Assembly: GCF_905475395.1 (NCBI RefSeq)
Contig: NC_058342.1
Location: 31,826,140-31,890,139 of the forward strand
Reading direction: 5' to 3'
DNA from: Chrysoperla carnea
Taxonomy: Eukaryota > Arthropoda > Insecta > Neuroptera > Chrysopidae
DNA length: 64,000 nucleotides
This document shows, one piece after another, positions 22,208 through 32,922 of the stretch. Each line of letters opens with the position of its first letter. The first letter of the stretch is position 1. A model generated the notes under the pieces. That model was not told the origin of the DNA. It did not search any database and saw only the letters and a program-made list of their open reading frames with translations. The translations under genes were made by a program, and so were the position numbers.

Positions 22208-22640
22208 AATATTCATGATACAATTTACTGAAATAATCATCTTAATTTTTATACTTAAATATCTTCACACACATTTTCAGTGACTACATGAAAGTGTCTA
22301 ATTAAATATAAAAAAAGTTAATTTTTGTGAAAATCAAATCTGACATCAAGAAGTAATGAACATAATATCAAATTTTCAAATAACTTTATCGTTCGTATAA
22401 CTTTCATGTAAACTAGCTCCCATAAAACATTTACACCGCTATGTATTTGTGTTAAGAATTACAGGGTGCGTCTTAACAAAAGTCTTACACTTTTTAACAA
22501 ATTATTAACCATTTTAAATTGAAATAACGGTGATTCCATATGTGACTGACTACATTTAACCCAAATAACATAGGCCTTCAACTGACGATTTTTTTTAGCC
22601 TGTCAGTGAAAGTTTAACAATAATTGCCATCCTGATATAT
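22208..22640. other. AT-rich DNA without recognised gene
   Basis: Nothing recognisable was seen. Confidence 0.5.
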
Positions 22641-22777
22641 TAGGTTAGGTTAGGTTATATTGGCTGTCCACGAAGGACACACTTAGACTATAGAAAACCT
22701 TTGTGATACCATATATGTGTTTTATCACCTTTCCGCTGATAATTTCCTTTATCAACTCCTCAATTTCAGTGGCTGAA
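22641..22777 (-). mobile_element. SINE-1, 5' truncated
   Basis: TAGGTTAGGTTAGGTT, then ATTGGCTGTCCACGAAGG and the SINE-1 body, are present on the minus strand. The tRNA-like head is absent. It abuts the Helitron fragment at 22778. Confidence 0.8.
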
Positions 22778-22982
22778 TTAATGGCCATCTTTTCTGATAT
22801 ACTCAATAAATTATGACTATTTTACACTTTAAAAAATTTGAAAACTGTACGTATATTTTAGCTGTGTAAAACAATTCCTTCGAGTGATATGGAAAGGGAA
22901 TTAGTGAGATCAAGAGAGGTGGAGGTTAAAAAACGGTGGTTGTGACTTTTGAGCCCAATGAAGTGGGCGGGTATCAAGCTAG
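22778..22982 (+). mobile_element. Helitron Hel-H 3' fragment
   Basis: It matches the 3' half of the element at 38970-39411 (GCCATCTTTTCTGATATACT, CTGTGTAAAACAAT). It ends with the hairpin GCCCAATGAAGTGGGC at 22953-22968 and, ten bases later, CTAG at 22979-22982 followed by T. This is the classical Helitron 3' terminus. The 5' part is replaced by SINE-1. Confidence 0.85.
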
Positions 22983-23591
22983 TAGTAAATAAAATACAGA
23001 ATTTTTTATCAAAATTTTCATTAATTTGAGGGCCATCCTATATGCTTTAAAGGAAACTCAACATTTTAATAAATATGCCATATTTAATTTTCATTTTAGA
23101 AAAAAATTTTACAAATTTAATTATACACAAATTTTCAATTTTTATTTTTTTTATTTTATTAAACCGTTATATGTTTGTCATTTTTTTTTTATATTATTAT
23201 TATTTTTTTTTTTTTATCTTAAAGAGGGGTAAGTAATATGAAGAAACTTATTTTTAAAAATTTGAAAATTCTACGAAAAAAAAGAAAAATTAAATATAAA
23301 GAACATTGAAATTTGATATGATAGAAAAACTGAAGGTATTTTCTTTTTTCTCGTAATAAATAACGCATTAAAATTTAGAAATATTACTTCCCTTCCAAGA
23401 GAAAAGAATTACATAATCACGAACAAAAATTCTTCAAAAAGTCTTTTTCGTCGAAGCTTCGAAAGGTCAACCTAGTAAAACATGTGTACAATTCAAAATT
23501 TTTTTGATCATTTTGAATATTTTTACGTTTTTTTTTTTGCATCACTGAATTGAAATTTCGGGATTACATACTAAAAATTAGGTCCAGTTAT
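22983..23591. other. Very T-rich DNA without recognised gene
   Basis: A T-rich tract at about 23110-23220 is followed by A/T-rich DNA. No supported gene was seen. Confidence 0.5.
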
Positions 23592-24129
23592 TTAAGGAGA
23601 TTGCAAGAATTGAATAATACTAGGGAGATCAATAAAACTTTATAAATACATTTTTTGATTAACAAAGTTTACAAAAATCACAAAAAAATTCTTGGGTCAT
23701 CGGACTTTTTACTAATTTTTTTATCGTTCAAAGTTGGCTGAAAAAATTATGAATCATATAGTGATCCTTTTCAATTGGATATTTCTATATCAAAAAATCT
23801 AGAGAGTGTGATAAAAAACTATCTAAAATATTTAGACAATCTTGTAGTTTATAAAAATACCATCAAAATACAAAGTTGTCGATGATATTAAAACAAAATT
23901 TTAATTTCATAATGAGTTCATCGAAGATCCAATTTTTTTATGAACAGAGACGACTATAGTTAGAGTATTGATGATTGAAGAGAGATATCTATATTATCAA
24001 ATTTATATGTATTGTAAAGCTACAAATAACTCAGTACTTGACTACAAAGCATGTATTTGGTTTATATGTATGTACCGTGCAATAAACCAAAACTTTTTTT
24101 ACAATACTGTAGATTTACAATCACCTTAA
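23592..24129 (+). mobile_element. MITE-A copy, complete
   Basis: The copy is bounded by TTAAGGAGATTGCAAG on the left and CAATCACCTTAA on the right. The TTAA at both edges fits a TTAA target. About 60 bases around the TTGCGTGGTATTG block are deleted. Confidence 0.85.
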
Positions 24130-24344
24130 TTTATGATGCAAAATTGAGTTTTTCTCTTAGACTGTACTATTCTGATGTCCCATAATGTACACTTTTATCA
24201 CACAGTAAAAAAGTTTTACTTGATTCTGAATTTCTATTATAACAAGTAAATATTTTAAGAGGTAAAGATCTCAATACTTAGAAAGTAAGTATAAGCGATT
24301 GTTAAAAAATCTTCTTGAATCCACAAAATTTTTACTTGCTACTT

Positions 24345-24690
24345 TTTCCCGACTGAGCAACGCAAAGAAGTGGTAATATGTATATCAGCCTATGTCTGTT
24401 TCTCTGTGGCACAGTAGAGCCCAAACGCGTCAGTCGTTTTTGATGATTCTTACGTCAATTGATTTGTCTTAACCTTGCAAGTGCTACTGAAAAGATATGG
24501 CAGTAATGAAAATTCAATATGGCGGCCAACATACGACATATTGTGAAAATGTAAGTGTGTTTCTATGTGACACACTAGAGACCAAACACTTGAACCGATT
24601 TTGATGATTCTGCAAGTGTAGCTGAAGATATGGTAGTAATGAAAATTCAACAGGGCGACCATCAGACGCCATATTGTGAACTGCCAATAT
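24345..24690 (+). repeat. Rep-I with internal tandem duplication
   Basis: The element begins CCCGACTGAGCAACGCAAAG. A block containing GATTTTGATGATTCT, GATATGG(C/T)AGTAATGAAA and CCATATTGTGAA-like words occurs twice (about 24400-24547 and 24553-24680), so one unit has been duplicated and has diverged. A minus-strand reading frame across both copies shows the same repeated peptide and is not a gene. Confidence 0.65.
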
Positions 24691-25180
24691 TGTAAAAATT
24701 ACTGATTTTTACGACGCTTAGAATCGAATCCGAATTATTGAGGTTTTTCTGTAAATAACTTTAATATATAATAAGTGCAAACTGCATCATATTTCTATTC
24801 TAGAAAAGTTATTTTCTCAACAATAGATACTTTTAAAGTTATATCTATGTTATAATAAGAAAGTGTTTTTTCTGACAAAATTTCCCATGGGTTGTTAGAA
24901 ACCACACGAGAAACCAAATGTTGAAAAGTCTGATTTAATTGTCTATAAAATTTATAATTAAAACTGTTGTCTTAAAACTGTAACTGTGAAAATTTTGATG
25001 TATAATAAAATGTAAATAATTTTATTTTTATGTAAATAATGTTATTAAGTTCTTTCCCTTTGCGTCACATGTCTTGATGATTTTTAAATGGATAAAGATC
25101 TGATACAAGTGAAGTTTACAAAATTTAAAAAACCCCTCACAAATGCTATTTATTTTTTGTAAACCCAATTTTGAAACTTA
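24691..25180. other. AT-rich DNA without recognised gene
   Basis: Nothing recognisable was seen. Confidence 0.5.
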
Positions 25181-25290
25181 GCTATAAAATGTTCTCAATT
25201 AAGTCGGTTCGACCGTTTAAGGGGCTACGATGTCACTGAGAAACACACAGACGCACAGATAAACACTTTAAACTTATAGCACTCCTTCTT
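25181..25290 (-). repeat. Rep-C-like fragment
   Basis: It contains CCGTTTAAGGGGCTACGATG and CACACAGACGCACAGATA, then AAACTTATAGCACTCCTT. It is a diverged Rep-C end. Confidence 0.55.
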
Positions 25291-25387
25291 AAATCAATAT
25301 CAAAGTGATGGTCAAGGTCATCAGATGAGATGAAAAGGATAGAGCTATCATTTTTTGGGACAAATTTTTGGGAATATTTTAATTGAA

Positions 25388-25560
25388 ATTGAAATATTTG
25401 AGTTGAGGGGAGTGCCAAACTACGTTTTGCAAGCCAAAAAAATGTTTGCTACTTGCGTAATACGTAAAAAAAAAACTGAAAAAAGTCCGAAAATTTTAAG
25501 CAAAACTTTTTTTGCTTGCAGACGCTTTCAGACTCCCCTAAGGGATCCAAATAACATACC
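25388..25560. mobile_element. FB-F foldback element, short form
   Basis: The left arm AGGGGAGTGCCAAACTACGT...GCAAGCCAAAAAAA is mirrored by TTTTTTTGCTTGCAGACGC and CAGACTCCCCTAA at about 25507-25545. The centre holds TTGCGTAATACG and CTGAAAAAAGTCCG. The same family recurs at 63405-63885. It is non-coding; the 98-codon frame across it is incidental. Confidence 0.7.
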
Positions 25561-25599
25561 AAAAAAGCAGCTTTTTATCGAGTTTTGCGATTTTAATGA

Positions 25600-25830
25600 A
25601 AATTTGACTGGCGAATTCATAAATGAGCAAAATAAGTTAATTAGGTTATGAATCCGTAGGAATTATCTCGTTAATCGTAAAAGGTAGAACAAAAGTTTAA
25701 ACACAAAAAATGTTATGCATTATAAAAAAAATTAACAACTTTTGTTTGACACATTTGACTGGCGTATAACAACTAAATCGCGAATTTGACTGGCGTATAA
25801 CAACTAAATGAAGATGTAAGTAGTAACAAA
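25600..25830 (+). repeat. Diverged DINE-B core with 33 bp tandem duplication
   Basis: The words AAATGAGCAAAATAAG, GTAGAACAAAAGTTTAAA and AACAACTTTTGTTTGACA match the middle of DINE-B at low identity. At 25757-25812 the segment TTTGACTGGCGTATAACAAC occurs twice, 33 bases apart. Confidence 0.55.
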
Positions 25831-26280
25831 AAAAACTTTGTCCCATTTCTTTTTTTATTAAAATTACTCTCAAATAAGTATTACCTTGATTATTATCCAT
25901 CAAAAACCGTAAAATTTAACTTCAATTTAACTGTGACGGTAAGTTTTCCTTTGTGTTATATGCGAACGAAACAAAAAACACATCGCATCATAATTTGAAT
26001 CAAATTATAAAAAGTTTTTAGTTAAAGTTTAACCGTGAACAATTTTTGTGTGTAATCCCACATGAAAATAAAAAAAAAAGAATACCGAACATTAAAATAA
26101 TTGCATTATTTCAAAATGAGAAAATTCATATAACACACACGAAAATAAAAAACAACTTTGTACCTGGACGAAAATGAAATAAAAATGAAAGCGGAAATCC
26201 TTTTTTTCCTAACTGACATTTTCAATTCGCAAGAGACATATTATTATAATATTATATTTATCGGGTGTCGCAAAATTAAC
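25831..26280. other. AT-rich DNA without recognised gene
   Basis: Nothing recognisable was seen. Confidence 0.5.
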
Positions 26281-26384
26281 GGCATTAATTCACACTTAAT
26301 TAAAATTTTTATTCATAGTTTTCGTGTACATTTATGAAAAATGTATGAGCACGGTAGTGGGGGCACATATTTAAAAAATATATA

Positions 26385-26615
26385 TTTTCAATTTTGATGA
26401 TAAATTATATAACTTGACGATATAAGACGAAAAGTAAGAATGAAATTTTTCGATATGTGGCGTAATTTTCAAAATATCGAAAATTGGAAATTTTGTTTAA
26501 ATTTTTCAGCTTTCGATATTTGGTAAACCAAGGCAGTTATCGAAAATTTTATTCTTATTTTTCGTCTACATTCATGAAGTTATAACAAAATTCATCATCA
26601 AAGTTGAAAATAAGA
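26385..26615. repeat. Imperfect inverted repeat
   Basis: TTTTGATGATAAATTATATA...GACGAAAAGTAAGAAT...TTTTTCGATAT on the left is mirrored by ATATCG/ATTCTTATTTTTCGTC/...TTCATCATCAAAGTT on the right (26515-26610). The arms are about 75-90 bases and imperfect. This is probably an old foldback MITE. Confidence 0.65.
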
Positions 26616-27240
26616 TAAAAATAATTTTAACCCTAAATCTACCCTGCTCTTACATACCTTATACAGATGGAAACACTTGGTTTTTTTTATTTTCTATGTC
26701 ATTGCTAATATGTTTACTTTCTTATTAAAAAGTTGTTTTTAATTTGTTTTCTTTCATTTCAAATGAAAATTATTAAAAACTTTCAAAATATGTCGTTTTT
26801 TGAGATTCCTCCATAAGAACGAAGCAATGCATTTTATATTAATTTTCAATTACTTTTTTCTTAAAAATTTGAATGGATACCTAAGCTAAAATAATTAAAC
26901 CACATATTCTTTGACTAAAAGTCTTCCTATAAAAAAATTTTGAGCCTTTAAATCAAACATTGTTGTCATGCTCATACATCCTTGAGAATATGTCTGAGAA
27001 TAGATGCTTTGCCGAAAACTTTATCAAAAAATTTGTTTGATTAAGATATTGCCCTTTGATAGTCCACAAAAAATAAGTGGGTGGAAATGTTTTTCTGTTG
27101 GAAAATCGAAAAGAAAGGTTAAATTTTTTTCGATATCTGTTGCACATGATCTGGAATCGAAAACTAAAAAAAAACATCCGAATTCGTTGATAATAATTAC
27201 AAGAACGGTAACCAACATGAACCTGAACTATCAACTTTAA
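26616..27240. other. AT-rich DNA without recognised gene
   Basis: Overlapping reading frames of 64-109 codons on both strands at 26953-27282 are mutually exclusive and have no domain signature. Confidence 0.5.
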
Positions 27241-27640
27241 AAGGACGATATAGGTTAGAGTGGCTCTCCTGGGGTGGAACACACTTAGTCTACGGGGTCC
27301 GTTGTGGTACCGAAAAGGATTGGCTCATCCCTGGCCACTACTACATGAACCATTTGGAGCTGTTTAAGAACAGCAGGAGACGTCGTCGAAGAGAGGCTGG
27401 CTCAAGTAAGTCCATCTCCTCAAGAGCTGGGAAGTGATAAACAAGATGAGATATTGTCTCCTCCTCCTAACCACTGTGACAGCTCCTGCAGTAGTCGTGA
27501 AACACTGCCAGGCCCAGACGTTCAGCATGCCTGCCTCCCAACCAGTGTCCTGTAATAGCTGCAACAACTTTGCTAACAGAGGCCCTTGAAAGTGATATAA
27601 TCTTTGCAATGTCCACGATTGTACTCAGACCACAAGTACG
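27241..27640 (-). pseudogene. LINE ORF2 C-terminus and 3' UTR remnant
   Basis: On the minus strand one frame reads KVVAAITGHWLGGRHAERL, then FHDYCRSC, one internal stop, EEETISHLVYHFPALEE, and closes LNSSKWFM before two stops. The GH-x-LxxRH-x2-RLG block, a CxxC followed by an EEET...H motif, and the S(K/G)WF-type ending are typical of the ORF2 C-terminus of I/R1/Jockey-group LINEs. The following 3' UTR (27246-27312) closely resembles the SINE-1 3' end, including CTAAGTGTGT and a terminal AACCTA. Reverse transcriptase and endonuclease are absent. It is less AT-rich than its surroundings and is dead by truncation and stop. Confidence 0.82.
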
Positions 27641-28467
27641 TTCCTCCGTTCATCTAAGATTGGCCTTTTTTAATTAAGTACGATTTTTCCCTTTTTAAGG
27701 ACGATATAATTATAATCACTTTTTCAAGAGAATTCATTTTCGAAGACACATTCTTAAGCACAATTTTCACAAGAAAAACAACTAACAAACACCAAATAGC
27801 CACTCGTTTGCTTTTGAAACTTCCTGTATAATGTGAGTGTATGTCAACAGTTACAAAAGATAATTTGAGGGAAAACTAATGTCATTTTTCACAAACATTT
27901 AAAAGAAAATTAATTACATTCCTCCCAAAAATAAAATGAAAATGATAAAAAAAAAACCTCGCACACAGAACACATACGAATACCGTTGTAACGATACCGA
28001 CATTCACACTTGATGAGTAATGATTCTGGATTTAAACATAGGTGTTACAAGGAATCGTATATTTTCATATGAAAAACTATTACGGAAAAAGAATTCTACA
28101 AAAAAAAAAAACACATGATATGTAACAACTGACGGGTATAATTGTTTGTATCAACTGCATATCCTGAATTATGCAGTATTTTAAACTGAAATTAACAAAT
28201 CTACTTTTTATATATGTTTATTACCCCAAATAGTCCAAGAAAAAAGGTTTTCTGATTAAAAAATCCAAGTTGTTTCACCGGAATTATCTTTATTCAGATG
28301 CAAGAAATGACCTATGAAAAGTTCATTACAAAGTCATGTGCGCAAAAAAGATATAAACAAGGTCAAAGATCGCGAAAATGGGTTTTTTTTTTCAAATACC
28401 TCGTAACCTATTAAGCTTATGGCAAATTTAGTTATGAAATTTGTTTATAAGTTAACTTTACATAAAA
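27641..28467. other. AT-rich DNA without recognised gene
   Basis: Nothing recognisable was seen. Confidence 0.5.
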
Positions 28468-29033
28468 CAAGTGAAAACAAACAATTGACTGAGTTAATTG
28501 TTGAAATACCATGTCTAGACAGTGTTGATTACTGTATCACGTTACACATACATACATGTCACACAATATATAACTGATATACCCATATAATACTATACAA
28601 TTTGCGCATAATTTGCGCTCTCATGGGTAAAGAGTGATGTTTACGAAAAAATATTTCAAACAAAAGTTGTTTATTTTTTTATAAAAAACATTTTTTACAT
28701 TTACATTTTACATTTAAACTTTTACATTAAAATCTCTAACGGTTTACAAGATGGGTACTACGGACCCAAGACCCAATTGACCTATGTTGCTCATTTACGA
28801 ACTAATAAAAATTTCAGCTAAATATCTCTTCGTTTTTGAGTAATAGTAATGACAGGCGGATAGACAGACGTGAGACGACAGACAGACAGACAACCGTAAA
28901 TGGACTAATTAGGTGATTTTATGAACACCTATACCAAAATTTTGTTCATAGTATGTATTAATATTTTTAAGCGTTACAAACTTGGGACTAAATTTAGTAT
29001 ACCTTGGTATATTTTATATACATGGTATAAAAA
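28468..29033 (-). mobile_element. DINE-B copy, full length
   Basis: It is complete from the CAAGTGAAAACAAACAATTG terminus to CATGGTATAAAAA. The GTCT core appears as its complement (GACAGACAGACA) at about 28874-28892. The hairpin and subterminal inverted repeats are present. Confidence 0.85.
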
Positions 29034-29391
29034 GTTCGGTACAAAATTTCCGTAGAAGCAATAATTTTCGAAATACGAAAAATATGAAGAATATTTTATA
29101 AATTGAAAATATTAAAAATAAATAAAAATAATTTTTTCAATTTGTTTAAATATCATAAATATTTTTTTTAAATCTTTTTTTCAGCCAAATATCTTAGGCC
29201 TAACAATTGCTTCTACGGATATTTAACCTTTTTTATGTAAAATTAACTCACAAACAAATTTTATAATATCTGAAACTGAAATAAACTTAACAGTTTACGA
29301 GATAACTTAATTTTGCAATGGACTTTTCATAGGTCATTTCATTTCTTACATCCAAAAAGATAATTCCGATGAAAAAATTTTTTTCAGTAGA
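29034..29391. other. AT-rich DNA without recognised gene
   Basis: Nothing recognisable was seen. Confidence 0.5.
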
Positions 29392-29890
29392 TCGATCGAC
29401 TTTTTTTTTGTTTTATTTTTTTGGGCTACCAAGAGCAATGAGTTGATCAAATCTACACTTTTAATTTATCTAATGTTTAAGGTAGTACCTACTATCGGTA
29501 ATAGACTTTGCATTCAAAATTTAATGAAACTTGGCATAGTTGTCCATTATTATATCATAATTAACCAGTTCAATTTTTAGGGGCCTTCAGAGAACTGAAA
29601 AAATGATATTTTAACATTGATCCTTATGGGAAATCACAAATTTTATTTTATTTCACAAAACTGGACGTTCAGATTTTCAGTTCTCTGAAGGCCCCTAAAA
29701 ATTAAACTGGTTAATTATGATATAATAATGGACAACTATGCCAATTTTCATTAAATTCTGAATGCAGTCTATTACCGAAAGTACTACCTTAAACATTAAA
29801 TAAATTAAAAATGTAGATTTGATCAACACATTGCTCTTGGTAGCCCAAAAAAAAAATAAAACAATAAAAAAATCGATAGTACTACCTTAA
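29392..29890. mobile_element. Large foldback element
   Basis: The arms at 29392-29600 and 29674-29880 are near-perfect inverse copies of about 205 bases with a 73-base spacer. Paired words include GGGCTACCAAGAGCAATG/CATTGCTCTTGGTAGCCC, TTAAGGTAGTAC/GTACTACCTTAA and AGGGGCCTTCAGAGAACTGA/TCAGTTCTCTGAAGGCCCCT. The motif TTAAGGTAGTAC also recurs at the outer right end (about 29879). No reading frame is present. The high arm identity suggests recent origin or gene conversion, and the transcript would form long double-stranded RNA. Confidence 0.93.
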
Positions 29891-31200
29891 GATATAGTGA
29901 ATACATTGTTTTAGTCAAATGGTAGGAAAAATAATTATTTTAAAAGCCTTATTTTAATTAATTTTATAATTGAGTAGTTCTATTTATTAAAAATTAAATG
30001 CAAAGTATTCTGACATGTAGTTTTAAGTATATACTGATAAAGATAGTTCGAAACTTTGGTATATTATATTTTGAAAATACAAAAAACTAGACCATATATG
30101 GAATCATTAACAATATGTGCAATGTGTTTCAAAATCACCGGACAAACAAATGGATATTATCGTTATTCAGTAAGCATGAACAAGCTCAAATCTTTCAATC
30201 ATGTTCAAAAATCATGCCGCCAAAGTGAATTAAGAAGAAATCAAGTTTTAATCACAAAATTATGTCTTATTAACTCGCAATGATCGATTTAACGGGTGGC
30301 AAAAAAGCAGTTGCTCTTTTGTCCGCTAAAATAAACGATCCTATTTACAGATTTTGCTCACTGGGCCTTTTTTCCTTTCATCCGCCACTAATTACACGCC
30401 AGAATACTTTGTTATTTCTGCGAAAATTGAACAACAGATAGGTAAGGCTAGCAAAAAAAATGTTTATGCATTTACCATTGACTAACAACATATTAAAAAT
30501 TACCTACCTAAAAAATGATTATTTTATATTTAATTTTGAAAAATCTGTATTTATTTTTGGCTAATCAGGAAATTTTCTGAATACTCATACCAAAATTTTT
30601 TTACGAGTATTTGGAATCATTCAAACTTAATTAATAATTAAAATATTGAGCTTAAAAATGATCACAAAATTGTTATAGTGTTGTCAATAGTTTCCTTACT
30701 GACCAACGACCTTTTGAAATTAATGCCAATTTCAATTTTAAAATTGATTAGTGTAAAATTTTACTTGGAAAGTTAATTAACTGTTCTAAAAGAAATTATA
30801 GGTTTCGGTATTACAACAAAAAATTTTTTTCTAGTTTTTAGTCATCCAGAATACTTAATGGTGTTATATACCTTTCAAATAAAACCAGAATCATTGAAAT
30901 TAAACACATACAACTTTGCAACTTTTTTGAAACTACTTAAAAAAACACACTTAGTAAAAAATTACTCACGTTTAATTATCTGTATATTTTGAAAAAGACG
31001 CCAAAAAAAGGATCAGCAAAATAAGTTTTGCCCGTTTATTTAGTCACAAAAACAACACACATGAAATTTGTTTATTTCAAAACAATCAACCAACTACAAC
31101 AAAAAACAAAAATTTTGTAAAGTTTCAAAATTGCACACTTCAAAAACCAAAAAAACAAAAAATAAAGAAATCAAAAAAATTCACAAAAAAACACTTCAAA
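29891..31200. other. AT-rich DNA without supported gene
   Basis: A 75-codon frame (30056-30283, +) shows no domain I recognise. The rest is A/T-run rich. It could be intronic or intergenic. Confidence 0.5.
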
Positions 31201-31359
31201 AAACAGTTCCACTACTCAAATAATTGAGTTTTGATTTTAAATTTGAAACCGTACTCAAAATCATATTCGAAAGCCGTCATAATTTACTACACGTTCGTTA
31301 TACCTTTAAGATATCGTAACACGTATGTTTGGATGCTGTGCGCTAAGTGATAATGAACT

Positions 31360-31570
31360 CTAGACGTTTGAATGGTATGTGAACATCACTGCGTCGTTCG
31401 TACAACTAAAACAAACGTTTTCAAAATATTGTGCCCGATAGAAATATAACGGCGCTTCATTAGATGGCGCCCCTATCGTATATACACATATACACATTGT
31501 ATGGTCGTTGACGGTCGACACACTTAACGGGCGACGCGCAACGCTCAACGTCGTCGGTTTTGTACGAATG
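31360..31570. promoter_or_regulatory. Candidate CpG-rich regulatory region
   Basis: This is the most CG-dinucleotide-dense unique stretch in the window (GCGTCGTTCGT; then at 31506-31555 GACGGTCGACAC, GGGCGACGCGCAACGC and CGTCGTCGG). It contains TAGATGGCGCC at 31461-31471, similar to the core of insect CTCF-type sites. No TATA box/start combination or coding exon could be tied to it. Promoter or insulator function is inference. Confidence 0.3.
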
Positions 31571-31620
31571 CGCGTTATATATGTATTTTTAAAATGTATA
31601 AATAATATATCATATTTGCA

Positions 31621-32015
31621 TTTGAACGAATTTTTTTTTTCACTAGATAAACAGGTTTTTTCCCTCTTAAATCTATTTTTATTCTACTAATTCCTTTTTT
31701 AATTGTTCTATCTCATTCTTTTTATCTTTTAATACCTTTTTTTTCTTTGTCGTTAAATAAAATTTTTCTGCATTTTCATTGTTTGCAGAAATTATTTAAT
31801 CGTTTCTTATATAATGCAGACAAATAACAATAAACGTGTTGGAATTAGGAAATTAAATTGTATTACTTTTAAAACAAGGAACATACAAGCCAATTTTTTA
31901 AGCCAAGAGCGTAATCGTTAATCTAGACAAAAAATTGAGATTAATTTAACGATTAAGGCTATTATGTACAAATTTTTGATTGGCGTGAAACTTTATAATA
32001 TCTTGAAGAATCCTC
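31621..32015. other. AT-rich DNA without recognised gene
   Basis: Nothing recognisable was seen. Confidence 0.5.
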
Positions 32016-32590
32016 TAAAGAAGGTATGCAAGGATTGAATAATACTAGGGATTTCAATAAAATTTTATAAATACATTTCTTGATTAAAAAAATTTACAAA
32101 AATCAGAAAAAATTCCTAGATCATCGAGCTTTTTAATTTTTATTTTATCGTTCAAAGTTGGTTGAAAAAATGATGAATCATGTACGTTATCCTTTTCAAT
32201 TTTCTATATCAAAAAATCTAGAGAGTGTGATAAAAAACTATCTAAAATACTTAGACAATCTTGTAATTTATAATAATACCATAAAAATATAAGGTTGTCG
32301 ATGATATCAAAACAAAATTTTAATTTAATTATGATTTCATCGAAGAACCATCATTTGATGAATAGAGACGACTACAGTTAGTTTATTAATGGTTGAAGAG
32401 TGATATCTATATTATCAAATTTATAAGCATCACTTGCACAAAATATATTATATATTTTTGTAGTTTCATGATATTGTAAAGCAAAAAATAACTCCTTGCT
32501 TGACTAAAAAACATGTATTTGGTTTATATGTGTGTTCCGTGCAATAAACCAAAACTTATTTACAATACTGTAGGTTTACAATCACCTTAA
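32016..32590 (+). mobile_element. MITE-A copy, complete
   Basis: The left end is slightly decayed (TAAAGAAGGTATGCAAGG) and the right end CAATCACCTTAA is intact. All internal landmarks are present. Confidence 0.85.
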
Positions 32591-32922
32591 ATGTATTTTT
32601 CGGAAAAACGAGTGCAGCTTGTTATCATTTTCTTCATAGGAAATTATTTTCCATATTTGCCATACTAATGTAGTTTTCCATATTTATGAGAATGCATATA
32701 CCTAGACGATTTAAAAATTTCCCAAGAAAACGAATTTTTTTCGGTCTTTTCAGAGGAGCGTCTTTAAGCAGTACGATTATGGCAATACTACCTTAATTCG
32801 AAAATGAAAACTGGCATGCAATTCATGTTATCTCTAATGAAGAAACCGTTTTTGTAACTTATGTATAAATTTGAATGAATAATAGACGCAGGAAGGAAGG
32901 AATAAAGTTCGAATAATTTGAG
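32591..32922. other. AT-rich DNA without recognised gene
   Basis: The motif ACTACCTTAA occurs at about 32789, as at the edges of the 29392 foldback. Nothing else was seen. Confidence 0.45.

Noticed and set aside
26953..27282. 109-codon minus-strand frame
   Set aside because: Frames on the other strand and in another register are equally long, there is no domain, and the frame runs into the LINE 3' UTR.
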